18,406 bases of DNA from Duncaniella sp. (GCA_029052375.1 JAIDJD010000046.1:1-18406); one strand, 5' to 3'; numbered from the stretch's first letter, positions 1 to 6,856 are shown. Translations and numbers: made by a program. The notes: a model not told the origin generated them from the sequence alone.

Positions 1-77
1 CTGGGGATATAAGCACAAACCTAAGACAGCAACCCCGGAAGCGGGTTGCACGGAACCGGGAGGAGAGAATACGCACG
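1..77. repeat. Left copy of a 77-bp direct repeat
   Basis: Bases 1-77 are identical to 461-537. The copy begins at the window edge, so it may extend further left. It contains the hairpin-prone core caaccccggaagcgggttg, whose diverged inverted form appears at 146-164. It lies in non-coding repeat DNA upstream of the PL11 lyase gene. Confidence 0.9.
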
Positions 78-140
78 ACACCTAACTCTTCTCCATCCAA
101 GCCATCCAATCGCCATCGTATGCTGTTCGGCCTTTTTGCT

Positions 141-513
141 CCGTTCAACCCACTTCCGGGGTTGTTTTTAGGGGTGGTCGCTTAACCCCAGGGAGGCTTG
201 GCTCCGACTGCGTCTGCGCCAAACCACCCTGGGGCTTCCTCTATATTGCCCCTTCCGGGGCAAATACCCAAACTCCAATCTAATCCCAAACCCGAAGGTG
301 TGACAGAGCAAACACCCCCGCCCCGGAAGTGCATTGCTCAGACCACGCCAATCCAAACGTGGGGAGACCGTACAGAACAAGCACCCCCCTGCCCCGGAAG
401 GGGCAGAACTGAGGAAACCCCAGGGTGGATTGGCGCAGACGCAGTCGGAGCCAAGCCTCCCTGGGGATATAAGCACAAACCTAAGACAGCAACCCCGGAA
501 GCGGGTTGCACGG
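141..513. repeat. Long imperfect inverted repeat (MITE-like or BIME-like)
   Basis: Arms 186-234 and 418-466 are reverse complements over 49 bases with one mismatch. The pairing continues outward with lower identity: 146-164 pairs with 490-508 with one mismatch. The core (235-417) holds further palindromes, including tgccccttccggggca at 247-262, which recurs as its reverse complement at 390-405. No convincing gene is encoded; the reading frames across it are by-products of the symmetry. A non-autonomous element mobilised in trans is possible but unproven, since no target-site duplication was identified. Together with the flanking repeats this accounts for most of the gene-free stretch 1-660. 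Confidence 0.75.
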
Positions 514-537
514 AACCGGGAGGAGAGAATACGCACG
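461..537. repeat. Right copy of the 77-bp direct repeat
   Basis: Exact second copy of bases 1-77. Its first six bases are also the outer end of the right arm of the 186-234/418-466 inverted repeat. The direct and inverted repeats are therefore nested, as if one unit had been copied more than once. Confidence 0.9.
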
Positions 538-540
538 TTC

Positions 541-603
541 AATTCTCAATTCTCATCTTTCCATTCTAAATTCTCAATTCCCAATTCTCAATTTTCAATT
601 CTC
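541..603. repeat. Phased 7-nt AT-rich tandem repeat, unit aattctc
   Basis: Nine consecutive heptamers keep a strict 7-base phase. The unit is aattctc (541, 548, 569, 583, 597), with variants aattccc (576), aattttc (590) and two more diverged units (555, 562). The same unit on the opposite strand recurs at 4706-4761. It ends just before the promoter of the PL11 gene and supplies its upstream box. Confidence 0.8.
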
Positions 604-623
604 ATTTTTTTTCATTATCTTTG
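593..623 (+). promoter_or_regulatory. Bacteroidota-type promoter of the PL11 lyase gene
   Basis: The -7 box tatctttg (616-623) fits TAnnTTTG exactly. A weaker -33 box, tttc (593-596), lies 19 bases upstream, inside the eighth heptamer of the AT-rich repeat. The predicted transcript starts near 630, giving a leader of about 30 bases before the ATG at 661. Confidence 0.7.
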
Positions 624-660
624 TCAAGAATATACCTAAAACAACCTGTCAATCAGAATC

Positions 661-3633
661 ATGAAAAAAATCACAGCCTCTCTGGCCGCTATGATGCTGG
701 CCTCCGGGTCTATGTGGGCACTGCCGACCATCGAGAAAAAGCTCGACCGCGGCGTGGTAGCCGTCAAGACCACCTCGGGCACATTTGTTTCGTGGCGCTC
801 TCTTGTCACAGACAACCCGGCCATGACATTCGACGTCTATCGCGACGGCACCAAAATCAACTCCGAACCCATCACCGCCGGCACAAACATCCAGGACAAA
901 GACGGCAAGGCCGGCTCCAAGTATGTAGTCAAGGCCATAGTCGACGGCACCGTAGTGGAGACCTCGCCTGAGGCCGCCGCCGAGGCCGAGGTCTACCGCC
1001 GCCTCCACCTCGACCGCCCCACAGGCTCGGGCTGCACCTATACCCCCAACGATATGTCTGTTGGCGACGTAGACGGCGACGGCAAGTACGAGCTCTTTGT
1101 CAAGTGGGACCCCTCGAACTCTCACGACAACTCGGAGCACGGCAAGACCGGCAAGGTCTATATAGACTGCTATACCCTCGAGGGCCAGAAGCTCTGGCGC
1201 ATAGACATGGGCCAGAATATCCGCGCCGGCGCACACTACACCCAGTTCATGGTGGCCGACTTTGACGGCGACGGCAAGGCCGAGATGATAGTCAAGACCG
1301 CTCCCGGCACCATCGACGGCACAGGCAAGCCGGTGCTGATGGGCTCGGACAAGGCTACAGACAACTATGTCAACTCCAATGGCCACGTAATCTCCGGCCC
1401 CGAGTATCTCACCGTCTTCAACGGCCAGACCGGCGCCGAGATACACACCATAGCCTACAATCCCCCCCGTACCATACATCCCCAGAACAAGACAGAGCAG
1501 GGATGGGGCGACGATTACGGCGGCCGTTCCGAGCGCTATCTGGCCGGCGTGGCATATCTCGGCGGGCCCAACCCCTCGGCTGTGATGTGCCGCGGCTACT
1601 ATACCCACTCCTATCTCTGGGCTGTTGACTTCGACGGCTCCACGCTCAAGGAGCGCTGGCTACACGCCTCCACCACCAAGGGCCAGGGCGCCTACGGCGA
1701 GGGCGCACACTCGCTGACCATCGGCGACGTGGATGGCGACGGCTGTGACGAGATAGTCTACGGCGCCGCCTGCATCGACCATGACGGCTCTCTGCTCTAC
1801 CGCACCGGCGGCGGCCACGGCGACGCACTCCACCTGGGCGACTTCGACCCCGACCGCGAAGGCTATGAGGTATTCATGGTGCATGAGGAGACAGGCTCGG
1901 CCTACAAGTACGACGCCGAGTTCCGCGACGCCAAGACCGGCAAGATAATCTGGAGCATCAAGCAGAGCGGCCACGACATAGGCCGCGGCCTCGTGGCCGA
2001 CCTCTCGCCCGAATGGCACGGATACGAGTGCTGGCCCGGGACATACTACGGCACGGGACAGAAGGGCAACGCCACATTCGACTGCAAGGGCAACCTCCTC
2101 GTCAACAAGCGCCCCTCGACCAACTTCCGCATCTATTGGGACGGCGACCTGCTGGACGAGGTGTTTGACGGATGCTATGACAGCGGCCTGGGCAGGTCGG
2201 AGCCCGTCATAGAGAAGCGCTCGGCCAACCTCAACACCTCCACCAAGCTGATGAGCTTCGGCGACGGCCAGAGCTGCAACACCACCAAGGGCACTCCCTG
2301 CCTCCAGGCCGACATCCTCGGCGACTGGCGCGAGGAGGTGATACTGTGGGACTACAAGAACCCCGCAGACATCATGATCTTCACCACCACAATCCCCACG
2401 GCCTACCGCGTCCCCTGCCTCATGCAGGACCACAACTACCGCCTGGCCATCGCATGGCAGAACACCGCCTACAACCAGCCCCCTCACCTCGGCTACTATC
2501 TCTACGACACCTACAACCTCGACCCCATGCTTGTGGTCACCGAGGGCGCCATGACACAGACCGTCGAGACAGGCTATCCCATACAGACCATCAAGGGCTA
2601 CTGGGACCGCTGCGACGACATCATCACCGCCAACCTCCCCAAGGGCCTCTCGCTCGCCAAGGACATGGAGGCCAAGACCTTCACAATCTCAGGCACACCC
2701 GAGGCCGTCGGCACCTACAAGTTCAAGGTAGGCACCACAGGCGGCGTGGGCAGCATGGTGATGCGCACCTTCACCATCACCGTGGTGGAGAGCGTCGAGC
2801 TGACCCGCGTGGCCCACTTCTCGTTTGACCAGGTAGGCGCCACCGTCACCAACCACATCCATGGCGAGGCCACCGCACACGGCACACCCTCGGCCGCCGA
2901 GGGCAAGGCCGCAGGCGCCATCAGCTTCAACGGCACCACCGACTACCTGACACAGGCCGCCTACGACAAACTGCAGATGGGCGCCCAGAGCTTCACCATC
3001 GAGTTTCTCTTCAGCTCTACCGACGATGCCGCATATATGCTCCACAAGGGCTCTACCACCTCGGCCGACGCCCCGGGCGCCACAGGCAACTGGATAGGCC
3101 TCGAGTACAAGGGGGGCAATCTGAAGTTTGCCGTCGACGACGACGCACAGAAGAGCGAGGCCACAGCCGCCGGCTCGGGCTACTTCGACGGCAAGTGGCA
3201 CCACGCAGTGCTTGTCCGCGACACTGACGCCAAACAGCTCCGCATATACGTGGACGGCTCGCTGGTGGCCGAGGCCACAGACGCCACAGGCGCCGTCAAC
3301 GACAACAACGAAGACCTCGTGATAGCCAACGTCAACAACAAGTTTGACAACTTCTATGCCGGCCTCATGGACGACTTCTCCATCTATACCGGAGCCATGA
3401 CCGCCAACAAGGTGGCCGAGCACTTCCAGAGCTACAACGAGTCCGGCATCGTAGAGATGCCCGGCGCCTCGGACGCACCCAAGAAGCTGACCCTCGTCGA
3501 CGCCGAGACAGGCAGGATAGCCGCCACAGGCATGGGCGAGCCCGAGAACGTCACATCCAAGGCCGCTCCCGGCATCTACATCCTGGTGATAGAGCAGGGC
3601 AATACCCGCTATATCTCCAAGATACGCATCTGA
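661..3633 (+). CDS. Secreted rhamnogalacturonan lyase, PL11 family, with LamG domain
   Basis: Likely cleaves rhamnogalacturonan I backbones by beta-elimination outside the cytoplasm. It is 990 aa with a signal peptide (about residues 1-20). A small beta domain (about 25-110) leads into the PL11 beta-propeller (about 110-620), which carries Asp-rich calcium loops: VGDVDGDGKYE at 134-144, ADFDGDGKAE at 199-208, IGDVDGDGCDE at 354-364, and LGDFDPD near 392. An Ig-like domain follows (about 633-710, TFTISGTPEAVGTYKFKV). Next comes a LamG/concanavalin-like domain (about 715-925, with GKWHHAVLVRD and RIYVDGSLVAEA). The C-terminus ends in GIYILVIEQGNTRYISKIRI, which resembles a type IX secretion (Por) sorting tail. 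The gene has its own promoter and a strong terminator, so it is probably monocistronic. The LamG domain could bind carbohydrate. The family call is firm; exact linkage specificity (endo or exo) is not visible. Confidence 0.92.
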   Translation: MKKITASLAAMMLASGSMWALPTIEKKLDRGVVAVKTTSGTFVSWRSLVTDNPAMTFDVYRDGTKINSEPITAGTNIQDKDGKAGSKYVVKAIVDGTVVETSPEAAAEAEVYRRLHLDRPTGSGCTYTPNDMSVGDVDGDGKYELFVKWDPSNSHDNSEHGKTGKVYIDCYTLEGQKLWRIDMGQNIRAGAHYTQFMVADFDGDGKAEMIVKTAPGTIDGTGKPVLMGSDKATDNYVNSNGHVISGPEYLTVFNGQTGAEIHTIAYNPPRTIHPQNKTEQGWGDDYGGRSERYLAGVAYLGGPNPSAVMCRGYYTHSYLWAVDFDGSTLKERWLHASTTKGQGAYGEGAHSLTIGDVDGDGCDEIVYGAACIDHDGSLLYRTGGGHGDALHLGDFDPDREGYEVFMVHEETGSAYKYDAEFRDAKTGKIIWSIKQSGHDIGRGLVADLSPEWHGYECWPGTYYGTGQKGNATFDCKGNLLVNKRPSTNFRIYWDGDLLDEVFDGCYDSGLGRSEPVIEKRSANLNTSTKLMSFGDGQSCNTTKGTPCLQADILGDWREEVILWDYKNPADIMIFTTTIPTAYRVPCLMQDHNYRLAIAWQNTAYNQPPHLGYYLYDTYNLDPMLVVTEGAMTQTVETGYPIQTIKGYWDRCDDIITANLPKGLSLAKDMEAKTFTISGTPEAVGTYKFKVGTTGGVGSMVMRTFTITVVESVELTRVAHFSFDQVGATVTNHIHGEATAHGTPSAAEGKAAGAISFNGTTDYLTQAAYDKLQMGAQSFTIEFLFSSTDDAAYMLHKGSTTSADAPGATGNWIGLEYKGGNLKFAVDDDAQKSEATAAGSGYFDGKWHHAVLVRDTDAKQLRIYVDGSLVAEATDATGAVNDNNEDLVIANVNNKFDNFYAGLMDDFSIYTGAMTANKVAEHFQSYNESGIVEMPGASDAPKKLTLVDAETGRIAATGMGEPENVTSKAAPGIYILVIEQGNTRYISKIRI

Positions 3634-3659
3634 TACGATACTGAAATTATATCCATGAC

Positions 3660-3698
3660 ACCGGGGCGGCCCCCAGCAGAGGCCGTCCCGGTTTTTTT
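3660..3698 (+). terminator. Rho-independent terminator of the PL11 gene
   Basis: A 12-bp stem (accggggcggcc with ggccgtcccggt, one G-U pair) closes a 9-base loop and runs into seven Ts (3692-3698). It begins 26 bases after the lyase stop codon. Confidence 0.9.
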
Positions 3699-3726
3699 CG
3701 GGCCGCTGGTACGGCACGGAAATAAC

Positions 3727-3759
3727 GGCGTCCCGACAGAGAGATACTGCCGGGACGCC
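3727..3759 (-). terminator. Possible terminator downstream of the sigma factor gene
   Basis: A perfect 9-bp stem (ggcgtcccg/cgggacgcc) with a 15-base loop lies 24 bases beyond the sigma factor stop codon on the minus strand. The following tract (gttatttcc) is only moderately T-rich, so termination strength is uncertain. Confidence 0.5.
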
Positions 3760-3783
3760 ATTGTCATTTACATTAGTCAGAAA

Positions 3784-4287
3784 TCAGCGATAGTCAGCAA
3801 AGCGGTCCTGAAGCTTCTTGCGGGCAAAGAAGATGCGGCTCTTGACTGTGCCGAGGGGGAGAGACATCTTCTCGGCAATCTCGTTGTACTTGTAGCCGGC
3901 CACGTGCATCGAGAAGGGGATGCGATAGTCGTCAGACATGGCGTTGATAGCGTCTGTAATCTCGCCTGCGCCGTAAGAGCCTTCGGGGGTGGCGAGTCCG
4001 GAGTCTTGCGAGAGGTTCAGGTGGTAGAGGTCTTCGGTCTGGTCGACAACAGTGGCGTTGCGCGAGGCACGGCGATAGTTGTTGATGAAGATGTTGCGCA
4101 TTATGGTGAACACCCATCCTTTGAAGTTGGTGTTCTCGGCATACTTATCCTCATTGTCGAGGGCCTTGAGGGTGGTATCCTGCAGGAGGTCGTATGCGTT
4201 GTCGCGGTTGGAGGTCAGCATATACGCGAAGTTGAGCATATTTGCCTGGAGGGCCATGAGCTTGCTCTGAAATTCCTGAGATGCCAT
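3784..4287 (-). CDS. RNA polymerase sigma factor, ECF-type sigma-70 family
   Basis: Directs RNA polymerase to a subset of promoters. At 167 aa it has the usual two-domain ECF layout. Region 2 spans about residues 10-75 (AYDLLQDTTLKAL, FKGWVFTIMRNIFINNYRR). A linker follows. Region 4 spans about 110-165 and includes the helix-turn-helix YNEIAEKMSLPLGTVKSRIFFARKKL. The start at 4287 is preferred over an in-frame ATG at 4359 because the predicted -7 box (4357-4364) overlaps that upstream ATG, which would lie before the transcript start. No anti-sigma factor gene is adjacent, so this is not a standard sigma/anti-sigma pair. Similar solo sigma factors occur across Bacteroidales; its regulon cannot be read here. 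Confidence 0.9.
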   Translation of the reverse strand: MASQEFQSKLMALQANMLNFAYMLTSNRDNAYDLLQDTTLKALDNEDKYAENTNFKGWVFTIMRNIFINNYRRASRNATVVDQTEDLYHLNLSQDSGLATPEGSYGAGEITDAINAMSDDYRIPFSMHVAGYKYNEIAEKMSLPLGTVKSRIFFARKKLQDRFADYR

Positions 4288-4356
4288 AGTGGATATGTTT
4301 TTAGGTGGTCTGTGATGAGTTGTTGTTGTCGTCAGGTCTTTTTCCTTCTGACATTG

Positions 4357-4388
4357 CAAAGATATAAAGCCCCTCGTGCGGGCGCAAG
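4357..4388 (-). promoter_or_regulatory. Promoter of the sigma factor gene
   Basis: On the minus strand a -7 box tatctttg (4364-4357) lies 20 bases after cttg (4388-4385), close to TTTG-N19-21-TAnnTTTG. The leader to the ATG at 4287 is about 60 bases. Confidence 0.7.
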
Positions 4389-4469
4389 TTTTTGTGGCAA
4401 ATTTATTGACAGGATTATTGATAATATTCTTATTACACTGATTATCAGCATTTTTATTTGTAGAGATTT

Positions 4470-4505
4470 TGTTACAATCGTGTTACAGCCAACAGAATTG
4501 TTACA
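4470..4505. promoter_or_regulatory. Three tgttaca direct repeats upstream of the sigma gene
   Basis: The heptamer tgttaca occurs at 4470-4476, 4481-4487 and 4499-4505, about 100-150 bases upstream of the predicted sigma factor promoter, in an AT-rich stretch. It may be an operator or only a chance feature of AT-rich DNA. The rest of 4389-4602 shows no gene. Confidence 0.3.
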
Positions 4506-4602
4506 ACAATCGGTTCATGGCAGAAGGCTCCCCACCCCCCGGCCGCGGATATGTTAGTGTAACTTCGAACACCTTAGGCAGGAAGCGGCCCACCATAAGG
4601 AC

Positions 4603-4616
4603 GCCTCTCGCGAGGC
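4603..4616. repeat. Hairpin H1 of the transposase-linked palindrome family
   Basis: gcctctcgcgaggc is the reverse complement of the core of hairpins H2 (4914-4927) and H3 (5454-5467). It is the outer left end of a composite palindrome whose matching right end is H2. Both sit exactly 20 bases outside the long inverted repeat arms. Confidence 0.7.
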
Positions 4617-4636
4617 TTATTTGTTTATGTTCTCTC

Positions 4637-4893
4637 CCCACCCCACTCTCCACGTCTCCGACGTTTCAAGTGGGGATACACATAAAGACAGGCCTCCGGC
4701 CCTTGGAATGAAGAATGGGGAATTGAGAATGGAAAGTTGAGAATTGAGAATTTAGAATTAATGGGGAATTGGAGAATGAGAAACCATCCGGAATCACGTA
4801 AGTTCTCGACTTGTAATGCCATTCCAAGGGCCGGAGGCCCGTCTTTATGTGTATCCCCACTTGAAACGTCGGAGACGTGGAGAGTGGGGTGGG
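4637..4893. repeat. 73-bp near-perfect inverted repeat with 111-base spacer
   Basis: Arms 4637-4709 and 4821-4893 are reverse complements at 72 of 73 positions. Each arm holds two short hairpins with a three-base tcc/gga loop: acgtctccgacgt (4652-4664) and ggcctccggcc (4691-4701), repeated in inverse on the right. The spacer carries the 7-nt AT-rich repeat. Together with H1 and H2 it forms a symmetric structure of about 325 bp. No gene was found inside. Confidence 0.85.
4706..4761. repeat. Phased 7-nt AT-rich repeat, unit gaattga
   Basis: Eight heptamers in phase: gaatgaa, gaatggg, gaattga, gaatgga, aagttga, gaattga, gaattta, gaattaa. This is the reverse complement of the aattctc repeat at 541-603, here placed in the loop of a long palindrome. 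Confidence 0.75.
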
Positions 4894-4913
4894 ATGTCAC
4901 GCCCTATAATAAA

Positions 4914-4937
4914 GCCTCGCGAGAGGCGTATTTATGG
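4914..4937. repeat. Hairpin H2, left flank of the transposase gene
   Basis: This 24-base segment is identical to 5454-5477 on the other side of the transposase gene. It has a gcctc/gaggc stem with a gcga loop. Compared with H3, the left half of the longer stem is damaged (three bases missing), so only the inner stem is perfect. Confidence 0.8.
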
Positions 4938-4970
4938 TATCAACTTGCATATGAATCAAAAGATTATACC

Positions 4971-4978
4971 TATCTTTG
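4971..4978 (+). promoter_or_regulatory. -7 promoter box of the transposase gene
   Basis: tatctttg fits TAnnTTTG and lies 17 bases before the ATG at 4996. The nearest -33 candidate (cttg, 4944-4947) is 23 bases away, longer than usual. The box supports the start at 4996 over upstream ATGs in the same frame. Confidence 0.55.
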
Positions 4979-4995
4979 CCAATAATACCATTGCC

Positions 4996-5439
4996 ATGAG
5001 TAAAGTCTGTATGCTCCACCACATTGTGTTTGCCACAAAGAATCGTGAAAATACCCTCCCCGACGGTGTGAGGGATGACCTGTACAGGCTAATATGGAAT
5101 TTCTTCATTGGCCACAACTGCAAACTGATACGTATAGGTGGCATAGAAAACCATATCCATATCTTGGTAGACCTGAATCCTATGACAGCACTTGCCACTC
5201 TGATGCAGGAACTAAAATCCATCACAAGCATATGGCTTAAACGTGATGCCAGATTTCCAGACTTCAAAGGATGGTGCAAGGAATATTTTGCTGACTCCCT
5301 TTCTTGGAAGGAGAAAGATGGGGTTATTGAATATATCAAGAATCAGACAGAACACCATAAAACAGTCTCATTGGATAATGAGTTCGTTCGGATATTCCAA
5401 AATTCCGGCCAATATTACCATCCTAACGACCTCAAATAG
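4996..5439 (+). CDS. tnpA: IS200/IS605-family Y1 transposase (TnpA/RAYT-like)
   Basis: Single-strand DNA transposase of the HUH class, which nicks at hairpin-marked ends through a tyrosine. The 147-aa protein has the normal length. The HUH pair is H53-I-H55 in GIENHIHILVDL, and the likely nucleophile is Y113 in GVIEYIKNQTEHH. The N-terminal HHIVFATKNREN matches the first strand of the fold. The frame is open up to 4816, but that extension is translated repeat DNA and lies upstream of the -7 box, so 4996 is taken as start. The gene is intact and lies between matching hairpins that are its plausible substrates. Whether it acts as a mobile IS or as a domesticated RAYT maintaining genome-wide palindromes cannot be told from one locus. 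Confidence 0.9.
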   Translation: MSKVCMLHHIVFATKNRENTLPDGVRDDLYRLIWNFFIGHNCKLIRIGGIENHIHILVDLNPMTALATLMQELKSITSIWLKRDARFPDFKGWCKEYFADSLSWKEKDGVIEYIKNQTEHHKTVSLDNEFVRIFQNSGQYYHPNDLK

Positions 5440-5481
5440 GTTGCCATAAATACGCCTCGCGAGAGGCGTATTTATGGCAAC
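5440..5481. repeat. Hairpin H3, perfect 19-bp stem with gcga loop
   Basis: Bases 5440-5458 pair perfectly with 5463-5481 around the tetraloop gcga (5459-5462). The left stem begins one base after the transposase stop codon. Its right half is identical to H2. It may be the right-end recognition hairpin of the element, and could also slow transcription out of tnpA. Confidence 0.85.
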
Positions 5482-5516
5482 AAAAAAATCTCCCAGCCAC
5501 GTATGGCCGGGAGATT
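5482..5516 (-). terminator. Terminator of the GH28 gene
   Basis: On the minus strand a 13-bp stem (5516-5504 with 5499-5487, one mismatch) closes a four-base loop and runs into seven Ts (5488-5482). It lies about 20 bases past the GH28 stop codon. On the plus strand the hairpin is followed by a looser T-rich stretch, so it may also terminate tnpA transcripts. Confidence 0.8.
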
Positions 5517-5536
5517 GTGATTTTTTATACCTATAA

Positions 5537-6856
5537 TTACTTTGTCACCTTGACGTTCTCGATCACGAAGTTTTCGACGTTGGAGGGGTCGAGTGCGGGA
5601 TTGGGAGCAGTGGCGGTGATGTCGCGGAAGGTGAAGTCTTTGAGTGTGTAGAAGTCAGTCTTCTTGTCCTTGTAGAAGTCTCGTGTACACTTGAGGTCGC
5701 CGTTGATGAAGGTGACGTTCGTAACGCCCGACGCAGGCATGGGGTCGCGCTCTACCTTGTTGAAGAACTGGGTCCAGGTCTGAACCTCTACGGCGTTGCG
5801 CACCGTGCCCTTGGCGCCGTCGATGAATACGTTGCGGTACTGCTGGGGGGTGTCGGGACGCATCTTGAAGAGCAGGACGTGGAATGTGCCGTCAAACTCG
5901 CAGTCTTTCATTATCACGTTGGAGCAGTCCCATGCCTCCGAGCCGAAGGTGACGCCGGCGTTGGTCTTGCCGAAGCGGCAGCGGTCTACGATGACGTTGT
6001 TGACGGCGCCGTTGCCGGGGATGGTGTCTACCCATGTGCCCTTGCCGCCCTTGAGGCATACGCCGTCGTCATTGACGTTCATGTAGCACTTGGAGACGAG
6101 CACGTCGTTGCAGACGTCGAGGTCGAGGGCGTCGGTCGAGGGGCCCTTGGGATAGCCGTCGGTGGGGGCGAGGATGGTGACGCCGAGATACTTGATGCGC
6201 TCGCAGTTGTAGATATGGTTGGTCCAGAAACCCGAGTTGACCATATGGACGTCTGAGACTGTCACATCCTTGGAGTTGGAGATATAGACCATGCGGGGAC
6301 GGAGAGCCTCGAGGTTGGTGCACTTGCGGTTGACCTTGCGGCGGAGCCAGAACTCGTCGTAGAAGCGGTGGCCGTTGCCGTCGATGGTGCCTTTGCCCGA
6401 GATGGTGAATCCGTCACAGCCGTCGGCGTTGACCAGCGCGGCGAAGTAGTCGATGGTCTGGCCTTCGAGACGGGTCTTGACTATCTCGTAATGGGTGATG
6501 GCGTCAGACCCTTTGAGCTTTGCGCCCTCCTCGAGGTGGAGGTGTGTGCCCGGACGGAAGAAGAGCGAGCCCGAGAGGAATGTGCCCTTGGGGATGACGA
6601 TGACGCCGCCGCCGGCAGAGGCGGCCTTGTCGATGACGGCCTGGATGGCGGCTGTCTGGATGAGTGTGGAGTCTCCGGCTGTCACTCCATGTTTCGTGAT
6701 GTCATACTTCTTGCCAAGCTTGTTGAGCTTAGGGGCCTCGGTCTGGTTGAACCATTCGGGTACAGGAGTACCGTCGGGGAAGACGGTAAACTTGGCCTGG
6801 CCTGCAAGGCTGCCTGCCGCGAGTGCGAGGCAAAGGGCGATAGTTTTGAGTTTCAT
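5537..6856 (-). CDS. Secreted glycoside hydrolase family 28 (polygalacturonase-like)
   Basis: Likely hydrolyses alpha-1,4-galacturonosyl bonds of pectin outside the cytoplasm or in the periplasm. The 439-aa protein has a signal peptide (about 1-21) and a right-handed beta-helix. Its GH28 signatures are STDALDLD (240-247, candidate catalytic D242), NDDGVCLKGG (262-271, candidate acids D263/D264), GVTFGSE (301-307) and FKMRPD (330-335, in place of the RIK motif). The N-terminal YDITKHGVTAGDSTLIQTAAIQ is the pectate-lyase-3/GH28 entry. The usual GHG histidine motif is replaced by TNAG, so the subsite or product profile may differ from classic polygalacturonases. Length is typical. No clear promoter was seen in the 70-base gap after sufE, only a weak tactttat. 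It complements the PL11 enzyme at 661-3633. Confidence 0.88.
   Translation of the reverse strand: MKLKTIALCLALAAGSLAGQAKFTVFPDGTPVPEWFNQTEAPKLNKLGKKYDITKHGVTAGDSTLIQTAAIQAVIDKAASAGGGVIVIPKGTFLSGSLFFRPGTHLHLEEGAKLKGSDAITHYEIVKTRLEGQTIDYFAALVNADGCDGFTISGKGTIDGNGHRFYDEFWLRRKVNRKCTNLEALRPRMVYISNSKDVTVSDVHMVNSGFWTNHIYNCERIKYLGVTILAPTDGYPKGPSTDALDLDVCNDVLVSKCYMNVNDDGVCLKGGKGTWVDTIPGNGAVNNVIVDRCRFGKTNAGVTFGSEAWDCSNVIMKDCEFDGTFHVLLFKMRPDTPQQYRNVFIDGAKGTVRNAVEVQTWTQFFNKVERDPMPASGVTNVTFINGDLKCTRDFYKDKKTDFYTLKDFTFRDITATAPNPALDPSNVENFVIENVKVTK

Larger units (their letters stand above)
4914..5481 (+). mobile_element. IS200/IS605-like or RAYT element with flanking hairpins
   Basis: A single Y1 transposase gene sits between two direct copies of a 24-base hairpin sequence (4914-4937 and 5454-5477). 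IS200/IS605 elements carry subterminal hairpins and no terminal inverted repeats, and RAYT transposases associate with REP-like palindromes; both fit. Exact ends and cleavage sites cannot be fixed from one copy. The coding part is visibly more AT-rich than the surrounding genes, suggesting transfer. No TnpB or IscB gene is present. Confidence 0.65.

Noticed and set aside
198..569. Proline-rich open frame of 123 codons near the left end
   Set aside because: It runs through the inverted and direct repeats; its length follows from the repeat composition and there is no promoter or family resemblance.
541..603. CRISPR-like array
   Set aside because: The repeat unit is 7 bases with no unique spacers, so it is a short tandem repeat.
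4287..4359. Longer N-terminus for the sigma factor (start at 4359)
   Set aside because: The predicted -7 box overlaps that ATG, so it would lie upstream of the transcript start, and the extra 24 residues do not look like part of the fold.
4625..4900. Open frames across the palindrome
   Set aside because: They read the same hairpin arms forwards and backwards and are by-products of the inverted repeat.
661..6856. Polysaccharide utilisation locus
   Set aside because: Only two pectin-active enzymes are present, on opposite strands with own signals, and there is no SusC/SusD pair or hybrid two-component regulator.
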